Notes under the pieces: model-generated
What the model was told of the DNA's origin: nothing
Databases searched by the model: none
Seen by the model: only the letters and a program-made list of their open reading frames with translations
Part shown: piece by piece, positions 16,309 through 26,181 of the stretch
Layout: the number at the start of each line of letters is the position of its first letter
Numbering within the stretch: the first letter of the stretch is position 1
Translations under genes and position numbers: made by a program
From: Paenibacillus sp. Soil522
GTDB taxonomy: Bacteria > Bacillota > Bacilli > Paenibacillales > Paenibacillaceae
Direction: 5' to 3'
Assembly (NCBI RefSeq): GCF_001428245.1
Contig: NZ_LMRV01000033.1
Coordinates: 38,797-102,796 of the forward strand
Length of the DNA: 64,000 bases

Positions 16309-17157
16309 TTATCCTTTCATATGATTGCTTCTGAATTCACCCGGTGTCATTCCCTCGGACTCCATAAATTTTTTGTTGAAATAGCTGAAGCCCGGATAGC
16401 CGGCTCGTTTCGCGACTTCTTTAATCGGGATGATCGGATGGCTAACCAATAAATGCTTGCTTAGCTGAATTCTGCATTTCGTAATATAGGAGACGGGTGT
16501 CATCCTCGTTACTTTCTTGAATAAGCTGCAAAAATAATTCGGAGTATAGCCGGTTGCAGCAGCCCAATCCTCGAGAATGAACGGAAGATGGGCTTTGCGC
16601 TGCATCTCGGGCAGCAAGGCCAGCATTTTCTCGGCATTGTCTACCCCGCGGTAATGAGAGAATGGAGTGGCGCTGCTAAGAAATTCAATAAGCACGCTAT
16701 AAGTGAGTGCGGATATGCGCGAAGGGCGCAAAAAGTTGTTTTGTTCGATTTCATCGAGAAGGCTTATGAAATTACTCTCGAGCAGACTGCCGTCCTTGAT
16801 GTTCCAAATGCCCGATTGATGATAGCCGTTCTCCGCGACAAACGCAGGCAGCGTGCTGCCGTACATTTGTATCCAAAAAATATTCCACGGTTCCTCTTCC
16901 GAACGATAATACCGCATTCTGTCATTTGGAATATGCCAGAACACATCTCCTTCGCGAAGCTGGAACGTTTCGCCATCGAGCTCTATATACCCGCTTCCGC
17001 TTGCCACATAATGCAGGCTGTAATCTCTGACGCCGTCGGGGCGATTTACGTTATGATCCGTTGGCTGCACGAAATTGCCAACGGAATGAGGAAAGCAGAA
17101 GAAACGAAACTCAGAGAAGTTAGGCAAGTAGAATTCTCGTTCAGACAAGGAGATCAC
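16309..17157 (-). CDS. AraC family transcriptional regulator with cupin sensor domain
   Basis: About 280 residues. The N-terminal AraC-binding cupin (RDYSLHYVASGSGYIELDGE, LREGDVFWHIPND) would bind a sugar. The C-terminal double helix-turn-helix carries TGYTPNYFCSLFKKVTRMTP and VAKRAGYPGFSYFNKKFMES, the classic pair of AraC recognition helices. AGGTGAT lies only a few bases before the GTG at 17157, so a TTG three codons in (17148) may be the real start. The gene is divergent from the GH2 gene, with 142 bp between the outermost starts, so it most likely controls GH2 and perhaps GH95 in response to a sugar. Confidence 0.85.
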   Translation of the reverse strand: MISLSEREFYLPNFSEFRFFCFPHSVGNFVQPTDHNVNRPDGVRDYSLHYVASGSGYIELDGETFQLREGDVFWHIPNDRMRYYRSEEEPWNIFWIQMYGSTLPAFVAENGYHQSGIWNIKDGSLLESNFISLLDEIEQNNFLRPSRISALTYSVLIEFLSSATPFSHYRGVDNAEKMLALLPEMQRKAHLPFILEDWAAATGYTPNYFCSLFKKVTRMTPVSYITKCRIQLSKHLLVSHPIIPIKEVAKRAGYPGFSYFNKKFMESEGMTPGEFRSNHMKG

Positions 17158-17299
17158 CTCTAATAAAGTTATTTAAACAAATCATAATATAGTTTTAAAA
17201 ATATTAAAATAGAGTTATATAAAATGGTTCATATTCTAATTATACTAGAAACATAAAATCATATATTTATTTTACTACTGGAAGGGATGAAAACAAAGC

Positions 17300-19750
17300 A
17301 TGGCAACAAGCTTGACCAAAAGGCATCAGACGTTAATCAACAACGATTGGACCTTTATGTATGGGGATATTGCCGAGGGCAAAGAAGTTTCATTCGATGA
17401 TTCGAGCTGGTATGATATCGGGATTCCGCATTCGTTCGGCATTCCTTATTTCATGGAGAATGAATTTTATGTAGGCTACGGGTGCTATCGCAAGCATTTT
17501 GCCATTCAGTCGGAATGGCTAGGCAAGAGAATATCGCTAGAGTTTCAGGGGGCGTTCCAGGATGCCGACATCTATGTCAACGGCGAATGGGCCGGCAATC
17601 ATAAGGGCGGATATACGGCATTCCATATCGACATATCGGAACTCGTACATGAGGGAGATAATTTGCTCTTTGTGCGGTTGAATAATCTGTGGAATCCTCG
17701 TCTTGCTCCGCGAGCGGGAGAGCATGTGTTTAACGGAGGCATCTACCGTGACGTCAGCCTCATTGTTACCGAGCGCGTGCACGTCGCTTGGTATGGCACT
17801 TTCGTTACGGCTTCCGATGTTTCCGCTGAAAGCGCTGCTTTGAAGGTCAAAACCGAAGTCGTGAACGAAGCGGCGAACACGGCGGACTGCTTGCTTGTAT
17901 CCGTCGTGGAATACCAAGGTACGGACATTTGTGAGATGAGGAGCCGGCAGTCCATTGAAACGGGACAAAGCTTTGAATTTAGTCAGCAACAGCTGTTGGC
18001 TGAGCCAATGTTATGGCATCCGGATTCGCCTAACCTATACCGATTAAAGAGCTATGTGTATGTGGACGATGCGCTGCAAGACGAATATGAAACCAATTTC
18101 GGGGTGCGCTCGATTACCTTTGATGCCAAGGAAGGTTTCTTCTTGAACGGGGAGCATTATGACATCATCGGCGCCAATGTGCATCAGGATCATGCCGGGT
18201 GGGGCGACGCCGTAACAAGAGCCGGCATTGCACGCGATGTTAAGCTGATCAAGGACTGCGGCATGAATTTTATAAGAGGCTCTCACTACCCGCATCATAC
18301 ACATTTCTCAGCAGAGTGCGACAAGCAAGGACTGTTGTTCTGGTCGGAGCTCTGCTACTGGGGAATCGGGGGCGCTAACACGGAAGGTTATTGGGCAAGC
18401 AGCGCGTATCCGGTTCGTGAAGAAGATAAAGAAGAGTTCGAAGCCAGCTGCATGAGGACGCTGCAAGAGATGATCCGTACAAATCGCAATCATCCCAGCA
18501 TCATTACATGGAGCATGAGCAATGAACCGTTTTTCAGCGATGCCGAGGTTATGGATGACGCGCGCGCGCTTATCGTCCGGCTCGTAGAAGAGTCGCATCG
18601 CCTTGATCCGTCGCGCCCTGCCTCTGTTGGCGGCGCACAGCGGCAAGGGTTCGATGTGCTCGGAGACATCGCAGGCTATAACGGAGACGGAGCCTCATTA
18701 TATATTGATCCAGGCTTCCCTAGCTTCGTGTCGGAGTACGGCAGTGCCATAGCGGTAAGGCCGGGAGAATATGAGCCAGGCTATACGGACGGAGTGGAGA
18801 GCAACCCGCGCTGGAGATCTGGCAAGGCATTATGGTGCGGCTTCCATCATGGCAGCATAGCATCTAATATGGGTTATATGGGGATGATCGATTATTATCG
18901 TTTGCCATTAAATGCTTGGTATTGGTATCGCAACGAGCTGCTTGGCATTGCGCCGCCGCAGCCTGCCTCTGAAGGGATGGCTTACGCGCTTAGGCTGACG
19001 GCTGATAAGCATGTGATTGCCACCGACGGTACAGACGATACGCATATTATCGTTGAAGTCATTGACCGAGATGGCAAGCGAATCAGCAATCCGCTGCAGG
19101 TCGAGCTTGAGATTATCCACGGGGGCGGGTTTTTCCCTACAGGGAAGTCGATACGGTTTTCACCGGAAAACAATAGCTTCCTCGACGGTATGGGAGCCAT
19201 TGAAATGAGGTCCTATTACGCGGGGACGATCAAGGTTGAGGCAAGGGCAGAAGGGGTGCGGTCTGCGGAAATCAGCTTCGAGGCCGTTGGCGGAACATTA
19301 TGGAGCGGTCAGTCCCTTCGCCTTCAGCCGCCTCCGCCTTCAGTGATGAAGGCGCCGGCACACGGATCCAGCTACAATATTGCAAGAAGCAGACCCGTAT
19401 TTTGCAGCAGCTACGAAGCGGGGCATCCTGCAATGAACGTAACCGACGACCTGGCGGATACGTATTGGAAGCCCTCCAATGAAGCGGAAGGGCAGTGGAT
19501 TATGGTCGATCTAGAAGGACGCAAGAAGGCTGAACATGCTGTAATTACTTTTGCAGGAACTATTGCTCTTTCACTTCAAGAACTATTTTACTCGTTGGAT
19601 GGTAAGACTTTCTTCCCGCTGGAAGCCAGCAAGTATGAGGAAACAAACAAAATCACTATCGATAAGCTGCCGAGCGAAGGCCTGCGTTTCTTGAAGGTGG
19701 TATTCAAGGCAGCATCTGCTGTGGTTAAACAAATCGAAATATTTACCTAA
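17300..19750 (+). CDS. GH2 beta-galactosidase-like enzyme with C-terminal F5/8 (CBM32-like) domain
   Basis: An 816-residue protein without signal peptide, hence cytoplasmic. The jelly-roll sugar-binding domain (about 10-160) has YRKHFAI and VNGEWAGNHKGGYTAF. An Ig-like domain and the TIM barrel (about 275-560) follow, with acid/base E409 in SMSNEPFF and nucleophile E479 in FVSEYGSA. The barrel begins IIGANVHQDHAGWGDA instead of the usual GVNRHE, so specificity may differ from LacZ. Residues 675-816 form a discoidin-like domain (NIARSRPVFCSSYEAGHPAM, TYWKPSNEAEGQWIMVDLEG). The family removes beta-D-galactosyl, glucuronyl or mannosyl ends. With GH95 60 bp downstream, removal of galactose exposed after defucosylation is plausible. 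GGAAGGGATG lies before the ATG. Confidence 0.85.
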   Translation: MATSLTKRHQTLINNDWTFMYGDIAEGKEVSFDDSSWYDIGIPHSFGIPYFMENEFYVGYGCYRKHFAIQSEWLGKRISLEFQGAFQDADIYVNGEWAGNHKGGYTAFHIDISELVHEGDNLLFVRLNNLWNPRLAPRAGEHVFNGGIYRDVSLIVTERVHVAWYGTFVTASDVSAESAALKVKTEVVNEAANTADCLLVSVVEYQGTDICEMRSRQSIETGQSFEFSQQQLLAEPMLWHPDSPNLYRLKSYVYVDDALQDEYETNFGVRSITFDAKEGFFLNGEHYDIIGANVHQDHAGWGDAVTRAGIARDVKLIKDCGMNFIRGSHYPHHTHFSAECDKQGLLFWSELCYWGIGGANTEGYWASSAYPVREEDKEEFEASCMRTLQEMIRTNRNHPSIITWSMSNEPFFSDAEVMDDARALIVRLVEESHRLDPSRPASVGGAQRQGFDVLGDIAGYNGDGASLYIDPGFPSFVSEYGSAIAVRPGEYEPGYTDGVESNPRWRSGKALWCGFHHGSIASNMGYMGMIDYYRLPLNAWYWYRNELLGIAPPQPASEGMAYALRLTADKHVIATDGTDDTHIIVEVIDRDGKRISNPLQVELEIIHGGGFFPTGKSIRFSPENNSFLDGMGAIEMRSYYAGTIKVEARAEGVRSAEISFEAVGGTLWSGQSLRLQPPPPSVMKAPAHGSSYNIARSRPVFCSSYEAGHPAMNVTDDLADTYWKPSNEAEGQWIMVDLEGRKKAEHAVITFAGTIALSLQELFYSLDGKTFFPLEASKYEETNKITIDKLPSEGLRFLKVVFKAASAVVKQIEIFT

Positions 19751-19809
19751 CCCTCTAAAATGGAAGACTGCAGCATTTTCTCAACTATACTTGGAAAGCA
19801 GGGCAGAAT

Positions 19810-22188
19810 ATGAAACTACAATATACAGTGCCGGCAAACGTATGGACGGAAGCACTTCCAATAGGGAACGGCAGACTAGGCGGCATGATCTTCGGCAGTG
19901 TTCATCAAGAACGAATTCAGTTTAATGAAGATACGTTATGGTCCGGTCCCCCGGTGGATGGCGATAATCCGAATGCGAAAGAGGTTTTGCCTCAAATCCG
20001 TGAGCTTATCAACGACAAAAACTATAAAGAGGCCGATAAGCTATCGAAACAAATGATGGGGCCCTACACGCAATCCTACCTTCCTTTCGGCGAGCTTCAT
20101 CTGACGATGGAGCATGGAAACATCTTTCACTCTTACAGCCGCGAGCTGAATCTTGAAGAAGGGATAGCAGCGGTGCGGTACAACGTGGGCAGTATACAGT
20201 ATACCCGCGAATATTTAACCTCATTTCCAGATCAAATTATGGCCGTTCGCATAACCGCAAGCGAGCCCGGAGCATTGAGTATGCATGTAGGGCTTATTAG
20301 CCCTCTGCGCTATGATACGGCATACGAGCAAGATGTCTTTATTATAAAAGGATTTGCGCCCGAGCATGTATCGCCAAGCTACTGCAATACGAGTAATCCG
20401 GTGCAATATGGTGACGGCGAGCTAACGAGAGCGATGCGTTTCGACGCTCGGGTAACCGCTTCGCATGATGGCGGATCGATGAAAACGACGCATAGCGGCA
20501 TTCAAATTACCGGGGCAACAACGGTCATGCTATATCTTAGCGCGGCAACGAGCTTCAACGGCTTCGACCAATTGCCGAACCAAAGCGGGAGAGATGAAGC
20601 AGTTATTGCCATGCAGGCTCTTTCGCAAGCCGTAGTCAAAGGCTATGACCTCATACGCGCTGCCCATGCCGAGGATTACAAGCCGCTTTTTGAACGCGTA
20701 TCGCTAAAGCTGGGTGATCGGGTATCGCCGCCCGCCATGTCAACAGATCTGAGAATTTCGGAGTTCGGCGCTAACGATCCAGAATTGGTTGAGCTGTTGT
20801 TCCAATACGGGCGCTACCTGATGATTTCCAGCTCCCGTCCCGGGACGCACCCAGCCAATCTGCAGGGTATATGGAATGAAGAGCTGCGTGCGCCTTGGAG
20901 CAGCAATTATACGCTTAACATCAATGCGGAAATGAATTATTGGCCGGTTGAAAACTGTAACCTGAGCGAAATGCACACTCCATTTCTTGATTTTATTGGA
21001 AACGTGGCGAAGAACGGCAAAAAGACGGCTGAGATCAACTATGGTTCAGGAGGCTGGGTCGCGCATCATAATTCCGACATTTGGGCGCAATCCGCACCTG
21101 TAGGCGGCTTCGGAGACGGCGATCCTGTATGGGCGCTTTGGCCGATGGGCGGCGTATGGTTGACCCAGCATTTGTGGGAACACTTTGCTTTCGGGCGAGA
21201 TTTAGAATACTTGCGCACCTATGCCTATCCCATCATGAAGGAAGCGGCTATATTCTGTCTTGATTGGCTGCATGAGGATAACGACGGTAATTTGATCACT
21301 TCACCATCTACATCGCCCGAACAAAAATTCGTCATTAACGGCGAGCGATTTGCCGTCAGTAAATCGGCAACGATGGATACCTCATTAATATGGGAGCTTC
21401 TTACGAACTGTATCGAAGCGTCGGAGCTGTTGACAGCCGACGACTCGTTCCGCGAGAAACTAAAGGCAGCCCGTTCAAGGCTTTATCCGATGAAGATTGG
21501 AGCCGAAGGGCAGCTTCAAGAGTGGTACGAGGACTTTGAAGGGGAAGCGCTGGATCATAGGCATATTTCACACTTAGCAGGCGTGTATCCTGGAAGACAG
21601 CTCACGGAGAAGGGGACACCTGAGCTATTCCAAGCCGCAAAACGGTCGATGGAGCTCCGCGGAGACGGCGGAACGGGCTGGAGCCTAGGCTGGAAGGTAA
21701 ACACGTGGGCAAGATTTAAAGACGGGAACAGAGCCAAGGCTTTAATTTCAAACCTTTTGTCATTAGTTAAAAGCGATGATCCGATCAGCTTTACGAAAGG
21801 CGGTGTGTACGGCAACCTGTTCGACGCGCACCCGCCGTTCCAAATTGACGGCAATTTCGCCGTTACGGCAGGCATAGCGGAAATGCTCGTGCAGTCACAC
21901 CAAGGGTACATCGAGCTGCTGCCCGCGTTGCCCGATACTTGGGCGGAGGGATATGTGAAGGGCCTCAGAGCAAGAGGCGGCTTCCAGGTCGATATCCGTT
22001 GGAAGGATGGTCAATGGGAAGAGGCGGAAATCAAATCGGGCGGCAATGAAGAATGCGTGTTGTATTCGGATAAAGCGATTGCCGTTTACGCTGTGAGCGG
22101 CGCTGTAGTTCCGCTCCATCATAACGGAGATGGTCTGTACCGTTTCCCTGCGGCAGCAAGGCAAACCTATCTCATAAAAGCTATTTAA
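19810..22188 (+). CDS. GH95 alpha-L-fucosidase / alpha-L-galactosidase
   Basis: A 792-residue cytoplasmic enzyme with the complete GH95 architecture. The N-terminal beta-sandwich ([26 protein letters not shown]) precedes the (alpha/alpha)6 barrel and a C-terminal beta domain. Residues matching the catalytic set of Bifidobacterium AfcA are visible: N370 and N372 ([11 protein letters not shown]), E504 (STSPEQKF) and D680 (FQIDGNFA). The family inverts alpha-1,2-fucosyl linkages such as those on galactose in fucosylated xyloglucan; some members prefer alpha-L-galactose. It follows GH2 by 60 bp, probably as one operon, and is a close paralogue of the gene at 53630 with the same active-site numbering. 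Confidence 0.9.
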   Translation: MKLQYTVPANVWTEALPIGNGRLGGMIFGSVHQERIQFNEDTLWSGPPVDGDNPNAKEVLPQIRELINDKNYKEADKLSKQMMGPYTQSYLPFGELHLTMEHGNIFHSYSRELNLEEGIAAVRYNVGSIQYTREYLTSFPDQIMAVRITASEPGALSMHVGLISPLRYDTAYEQDVFIIKGFAPEHVSPSYCNTSNPVQYGDGELTRAMRFDARVTASHDGGSMKTTHSGIQITGATTVMLYLSAATSFNGFDQLPNQSGRDEAVIAMQALSQAVVKGYDLIRAAHAEDYKPLFERVSLKLGDRVSPPAMSTDLRISEFGANDPELVELLFQYGRYLMISSSRPGTHPANLQGIWNEELRAPWSSNYTLNINAEMNYWPVENCNLSEMHTPFLDFIGNVAKNGKKTAEINYGSGGWVAHHNSDIWAQSAPVGGFGDGDPVWALWPMGGVWLTQHLWEHFAFGRDLEYLRTYAYPIMKEAAIFCLDWLHEDNDGNLITSPSTSPEQKFVINGERFAVSKSATMDTSLIWELLTNCIEASELLTADDSFREKLKAARSRLYPMKIGAEGQLQEWYEDFEGEALDHRHISHLAGVYPGRQLTEKGTPELFQAAKRSMELRGDGGTGWSLGWKVNTWARFKDGNRAKALISNLLSLVKSDDPISFTKGGVYGNLFDAHPPFQIDGNFAVTAGIAEMLVQSHQGYIELLPALPDTWAEGYVKGLRARGGFQVDIRWKDGQWEEAEIKSGGNEECVLYSDKAIAVYAVSGAVVPLHHNGDGLYRFPAAARQTYLIKAI

Positions 22189-22225
22189 TTGACGATATAT
22201 ATATTGCTGAAGCTATAATGACGAG

Positions 22226-22275
22226 TAAAGCAGAGACTGCCGGTTTATACTAAACGGCTAGTCTTTGCTTTTCTC
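22226..22275 (+). terminator. Terminator after the GH2-GH95 operon
   Basis: AAGCAGAGACT and AGTCTTTGCTT pair (one G-T) with an inner CCG/CGG stem, followed by TTCTCC and T-rich DNA. Confidence 0.75.
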
Positions 22276-22639
22276 CATTTTTTAGTTAACTTCGTTTTGT
22301 TTCACACCATAGAAGGGAAAGGCCTTCTTTTTGAAAGCAAAACTGTCTAAGGTTTATCAGCGATTTTTGATACGGATTCTGGCAAAGGAACCTTGGAGCG
22401 ATCCAAGATTCCTTTACTAAGTAATTTTATGCTGTTATCGGTTTCGTAAGCATATTTTAGTTGGGCATTGTCTGTTTGACTAAATACATGATAAAGAAGA
22501 ATGCGATCTCGCAGGACCTGCCCAGCATCTTTGCTAAATGCCGGTGAAAACTCATTGGGACAAAATCAGGGCAGAATTGCTGAAGCAAATTCGAACGTAC
22601 CTCGATAACGGCGGCATAATTTTGAAGTTTTAGCAGTAC

Positions 22640-22680
22640 AGCCGGCGGCCAAATTCGTTTGGTTGACGCCGGCTCTTTTA
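22640..22680 (+). terminator. Terminator-like hairpin before the YesM gene
   Basis: AGCCGGCG (22640-22647) and CGCCGGCT (22667-22674) enclose an inner CCAAA/TTTGG stem and precede CTTTTAG. The gap 22189-22881 otherwise holds a second hairpin at 22384-22415 and a 31-residue ORF (22538-22633) that I cannot assign. Confidence 0.65.
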
Positions 22681-22881
22681 GTAACTCGCACAAAAGGGCC
22701 CTCGGCAAATGTCGAGAGGTTATAGCTTACGAGGAGTATTCACATAATACGTAGAACTGAACTTTATTTCATAAAATGTAATCGCCTACTGAAAAATAGG
22801 TTAAAGGACCTCGGAATGGACAGTCTCTTAATCCCGTTCAGACAAGATGAAACAAACGAAAAGAAAGCGGGGAATGACAAT

Positions 22882-24636
22882 ATGGGCCTGTTTCGCAAGC
22901 TGAGCCTAACCAGGCAAATCCTGTTTTTGGTATTGATGATGCTGGTCATTCTGCTAATTTCATTCATCATCTCGAATAAAATCGCGGAGCGGATAGTCGA
23001 AAGAAAGGTTACGGACACCGTCGGCAAAATTTTGCTTCAGGTTGAAGAAAAGATGACCAGCTTTTATGCGGACATGGGAGGAATCTCGATATCGCTGCTG
23101 TACAGTCCGACGATTCAAACCTTGTTGAAATCAGAAGATATACTGACGGTAATTCAAATGAATGAAGAAGTTACATCGATGTTCGCCAACACGATGTCGC
23201 TGAAAGAAAGTATTAGCGGCATCCGGCTTTATAACAACAAAGGGACGGTGGTGGCCAATTCCGGGGCGGGATTTGGTGATTCCGTTCAGCATCCGTTGCA
23301 AACGACCGAGTATTCCGGCTTATTGTCGACTAACGATCCCTATTACACCATCGCTGTTCCGATTTATAACCTGAAGAGCGTCCAGATTCGGGATTATCGG
23401 GGAGCTTGCATATTTATCATGGATATCAGCAATTTCAACAGCATATTGCAAAATGCGAAAATCACCCCCAATTCCCACTTACTGCTCCTTGATCAAAACA
23501 ATAAAATCCTGGCGAGCGAAGGAGAGGCGTCCAACATCGATACGAACGACTTGGCCGAATGGAAGAACGATGAACGGTATATTGTGCAAACGGTGACGCT
23601 TTCCCGCACCGGCTGGAAGCTGATCAGCGCCATCCCGAAGGACGAGCTGCTGCAGGATTTGAATACGGTGCAGAGGCTGAATATCGCGACATACCTGGTC
23701 ATGATCGTCATGCTCGGTTTATTCCTGCTGCTCTTTTTCACCCGAATCATGAGGCCGATTAAAGCTCTGATGGATTTTATGAAGTCGTATTCGAAAAAGG
23801 GTGGTGAAACGCGCTTCAACATCGTGTACCACAATGAAATCGGCGTGCTCGCCGCCCATTTGAATAAAATGCTGGACGAAATCGCTTCCCTTGGCAAAGA
23901 GATTCGGCTTACGCAAATACGGATGTATGAAATTGAAATTGCGAAAAATCAGATGGAAATATCGGCTTACCGCAATCAGATCAACCCGCACTTTTTGTAC
24001 AATACGCTGGACTGTATCCGTGCCATGGCATTATACAACAAAGGTGCGGAGATTGCCGAAATAACAGTTTCATTATCCAATTTGTTCCGATATTCGGTGA
24101 AAGGAAACGATTTTGTGACGATTCTGGAAGAACTCTCGCATGTCCGGGAGTATGCCAAAATCATCGAATTCCGCTTTATGGGGAGGATCCGGGTGGAAAT
24201 CGAAGCCGACGACCGCCTGCTCGGCATGAAGACGCTGAAAATGCTGCTCCAGCCGATTGTCGAGAATGCCGTCTTTCACGGTTTGGAGAAAAAAAGAGGC
24301 AACGGCATCGTTCAGATAACGATACAATTGTTGGCAGAAAACCGGGTACGATATATCGTACAGGATAACGGTTGCGGCATGGATGAGAGACAGTTGCAGG
24401 AGCTGATTCAACGCTTGAAAAAATCTGATGCGCTCGTGCCTGCGGTGACGGATGACAAGCAAGGAATCGGACTCGCCAATATTTATCGAAGAATCAAGCT
24501 GTTTTACGGCGATGTGGCGGAGATGGACATTCAAAGCCAATTAAATATTGGAACGATGATCAGCATTTCCATTCCGTTGCATAATAATGCGGAACAAGAG
24601 GAGGGAACGATTCGTGTACAGGGTATTGATTGTTGA
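22882..24636 (+). CDS. YesM-type sensor histidine kinase (cluster A)
   Basis: A 584-residue membrane kinase from the ATG at 22882 (MGLFRKLSLTRQILFLVLMM). An in-frame ATG at 22816 lacks a ribosome site. Segments: membrane helix about 14-35, an extracellular dCache-like sensor about 40-280, a second helix about 290-310, then HAMP. The His_kinase domain has the phosphoacceptor H370 in NPHFLYNTL, LLQPIVENAVFHGL as N box, and DNGCGM and GIGLANI as G boxes. Members sense extracellular oligosaccharides and phosphorylate YesN regulators. The next gene starts inside the end of this one. It is paralogous to the kinase at 59012. Confidence 0.9.
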   Translation: MGLFRKLSLTRQILFLVLMMLVILLISFIISNKIAERIVERKVTDTVGKILLQVEEKMTSFYADMGGISISLLYSPTIQTLLKSEDILTVIQMNEEVTSMFANTMSLKESISGIRLYNNKGTVVANSGAGFGDSVQHPLQTTEYSGLLSTNDPYYTIAVPIYNLKSVQIRDYRGACIFIMDISNFNSILQNAKITPNSHLLLLDQNNKILASEGEASNIDTNDLAEWKNDERYIVQTVTLSRTGWKLISAIPKDELLQDLNTVQRLNIATYLVMIVMLGLFLLLFFTRIMRPIKALMDFMKSYSKKGGETRFNIVYHNEIGVLAAHLNKMLDEIASLGKEIRLTQIRMYEIEIAKNQMEISAYRNQINPHFLYNTLDCIRAMALYNKGAEIAEITVSLSNLFRYSVKGNDFVTILEELSHVREYAKIIEFRFMGRIRVEIEADDRLLGMKTLKMLLQPIVENAVFHGLEKKRGNGIVQITIQLLAENRVRYIVQDNGCGMDERQLQELIQRLKKSDALVPAVTDDKQGIGLANIYRRIKLFYGDVAEMDIQSQLNIGTMISISIPLHNNAEQEEGTIRVQGIDC

Positions 24637-26068
24637 CGATGAGCCTTGGGTTGCAAAAGGTTTGAAAGTATTGATCGACTGGGAGAGTCTAGGCTACACC
24701 GTTATTGGAGATGTCCACGACGGAATTGACGCTATGGAAGCGATTCGGGAAATGAATCCCGAGGTCGTTATCTCGGATATCCGTATGCCCGGATTAAACG
24801 GGATTGAGCTGATCGAAAGCATTCGCCTTCATGGGCTGGAAACGAAAGTAATCCTGATCAGCGGCTATGCGGAGTTCGAATATGCGCAAAAAGCGCTTCA
24901 GCTAGGCGCCTTCGATTATTTGCTCAAGCAGGTCGACAGAAACACGCTGACTGAGACCTTGCTGCGGCTAAAGATCGAGCTGGAGGACATGCATAAGGGG
25001 GAACGTAAGCCGGATTTGCACCTGGAGGATCTGTTCGAATTGCTCGAGCCCGACAACAACATCAAAATCAGCAATTTCATGATCAATAAAGGAATGGAAT
25101 TCGAGTTTCCCCACTACCGATTCATCAGCTGTTTATATTCGCATTCGGCTGCTTGGGATACCGTCAACGAACAAGCGGCGCAGGACGGTATCCAATGGAT
25201 ACGTTTTCGCACGGGGCAAAATAAAATGTCGTTTCTGGTCAATTATGACGAACAAAAAAATCCGGTCGGCTTGCTTGATTTCATCTCAGTTAGCCTTGCC
25301 GGCGCTCAGTACATGGGAATCAGCGGCATCGGGCTTTACTCGACGCCAATCGGCAGACTGTATCAGGAATCGGATATCGCCCTGTCCAGCTCCTCCTTTC
25401 TACAGGAGCAGAGAATAATCGAATACAAATCGGCAGACCACGTAGCAGCGCTGACCAAGCTGGTCCTTAAAATTGAGCTGGCAATTAAAGGATATAAACG
25501 GGACATTATTCGGCAAGGGCTGGACGAGCTATGCGAGGAATGCGAAACGCGGAGCATGCTGATCGACCAAATCTCTACGGTCTATAACCAGATCGTCTTG
25601 TTCGTATACAAATATTACGGTAACAGCGATCTTGTTCAAGGCCTTGAGTACTTGACATATTCCCAAATCGTCCGATCCTGCGAGTCGGTTCAGCAGCTCT
25701 TTGAAAGGATCGGAGTCATCTTCGAACGGCAGCCGGGCGAAGAGATGCTCCTTTCCAAAGAGACGGTGAAGAAAATCATCGATTACATCGATTCCAGCTA
25801 TACAGAAGATATTTCGCTCAGCATGTTATCCAGACAATTCAATGTCAGTCTCGGTTACTTAAGCGCCTTAATCAAGAAGGAGACGGGAACTACCTATACG
25901 GATTACGTGGTCGCCAAGAGATTGAATTTGGCCAAGGAATTGCTGAGCAACATTTCGCTATCGATACAGGAAATCGTAGAGCGGGTAGGGTATAAAGATT
26001 ATTTTCATTTCAACAAGCTGTTCAAAAAGCACTTCGGCATCACACCGAGCAAACACCGAAAAATATAG
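24614..26068 (+). CDS. YesN-type response regulator with AraC HTH (cluster A)
   Basis: A 484-residue regulator. The receiver domain (VYRVLIVDDEPWVAKG) has phosphoacceptor D55 in ISDIRMPGLNG and K in LLKQVD. A long variable linker domain follows, and the C-terminal AraC helix-turn-helix has LSRQFNVSLGYLSALIKKET and VGYKDYFHFNKLFKKHFGIT. The GTG at 24614 is chosen because AGGAGG lies 9 nt before it and the family starts right at the receiver; an ATG at 24587 has no such site. It overlaps the kinase by 23 nt. It likely activates the lipoprotein and permease genes downstream. Its last codons were copied by the tandem duplication described at 28094. Confidence 0.9.
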   Translation: MYRVLIVDDEPWVAKGLKVLIDWESLGYTVIGDVHDGIDAMEAIREMNPEVVISDIRMPGLNGIELIESIRLHGLETKVILISGYAEFEYAQKALQLGAFDYLLKQVDRNTLTETLLRLKIELEDMHKGERKPDLHLEDLFELLEPDNNIKISNFMINKGMEFEFPHYRFISCLYSHSAAWDTVNEQAAQDGIQWIRFRTGQNKMSFLVNYDEQKNPVGLLDFISVSLAGAQYMGISGIGLYSTPIGRLYQESDIALSSSSFLQEQRIIEYKSADHVAALTKLVLKIELAIKGYKRDIIRQGLDELCEECETRSMLIDQISTVYNQIVLFVYKYYGNSDLVQGLEYLTYSQIVRSCESVQQLFERIGVIFERQPGEEMLLSKETVKKIIDYIDSSYTEDISLSMLSRQFNVSLGYLSALIKKETGTTYTDYVVAKRLNLAKELLSNISLSIQEIVERVGYKDYFHFNKLFKKHFGITPSKHRKI

Positions 26069-26181
26069 CGCAACAAAAATCTGCACCAAAATAAAAAAAA
26101 GATAAGAATATGGCAGGTCAGGGATTCAAGCTAAGATAGAGACGTACCAACCAACACACATTACAGGGGTGATCAGCAATT

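Noticed and set aside
22538..22633. Short ORF starting MPVKTHWDKIRAELLKQIRT
   Set aside because: Only 31 codons, no ribosome site and no family recognised. It may be a remnant, but I cannot support a gene.
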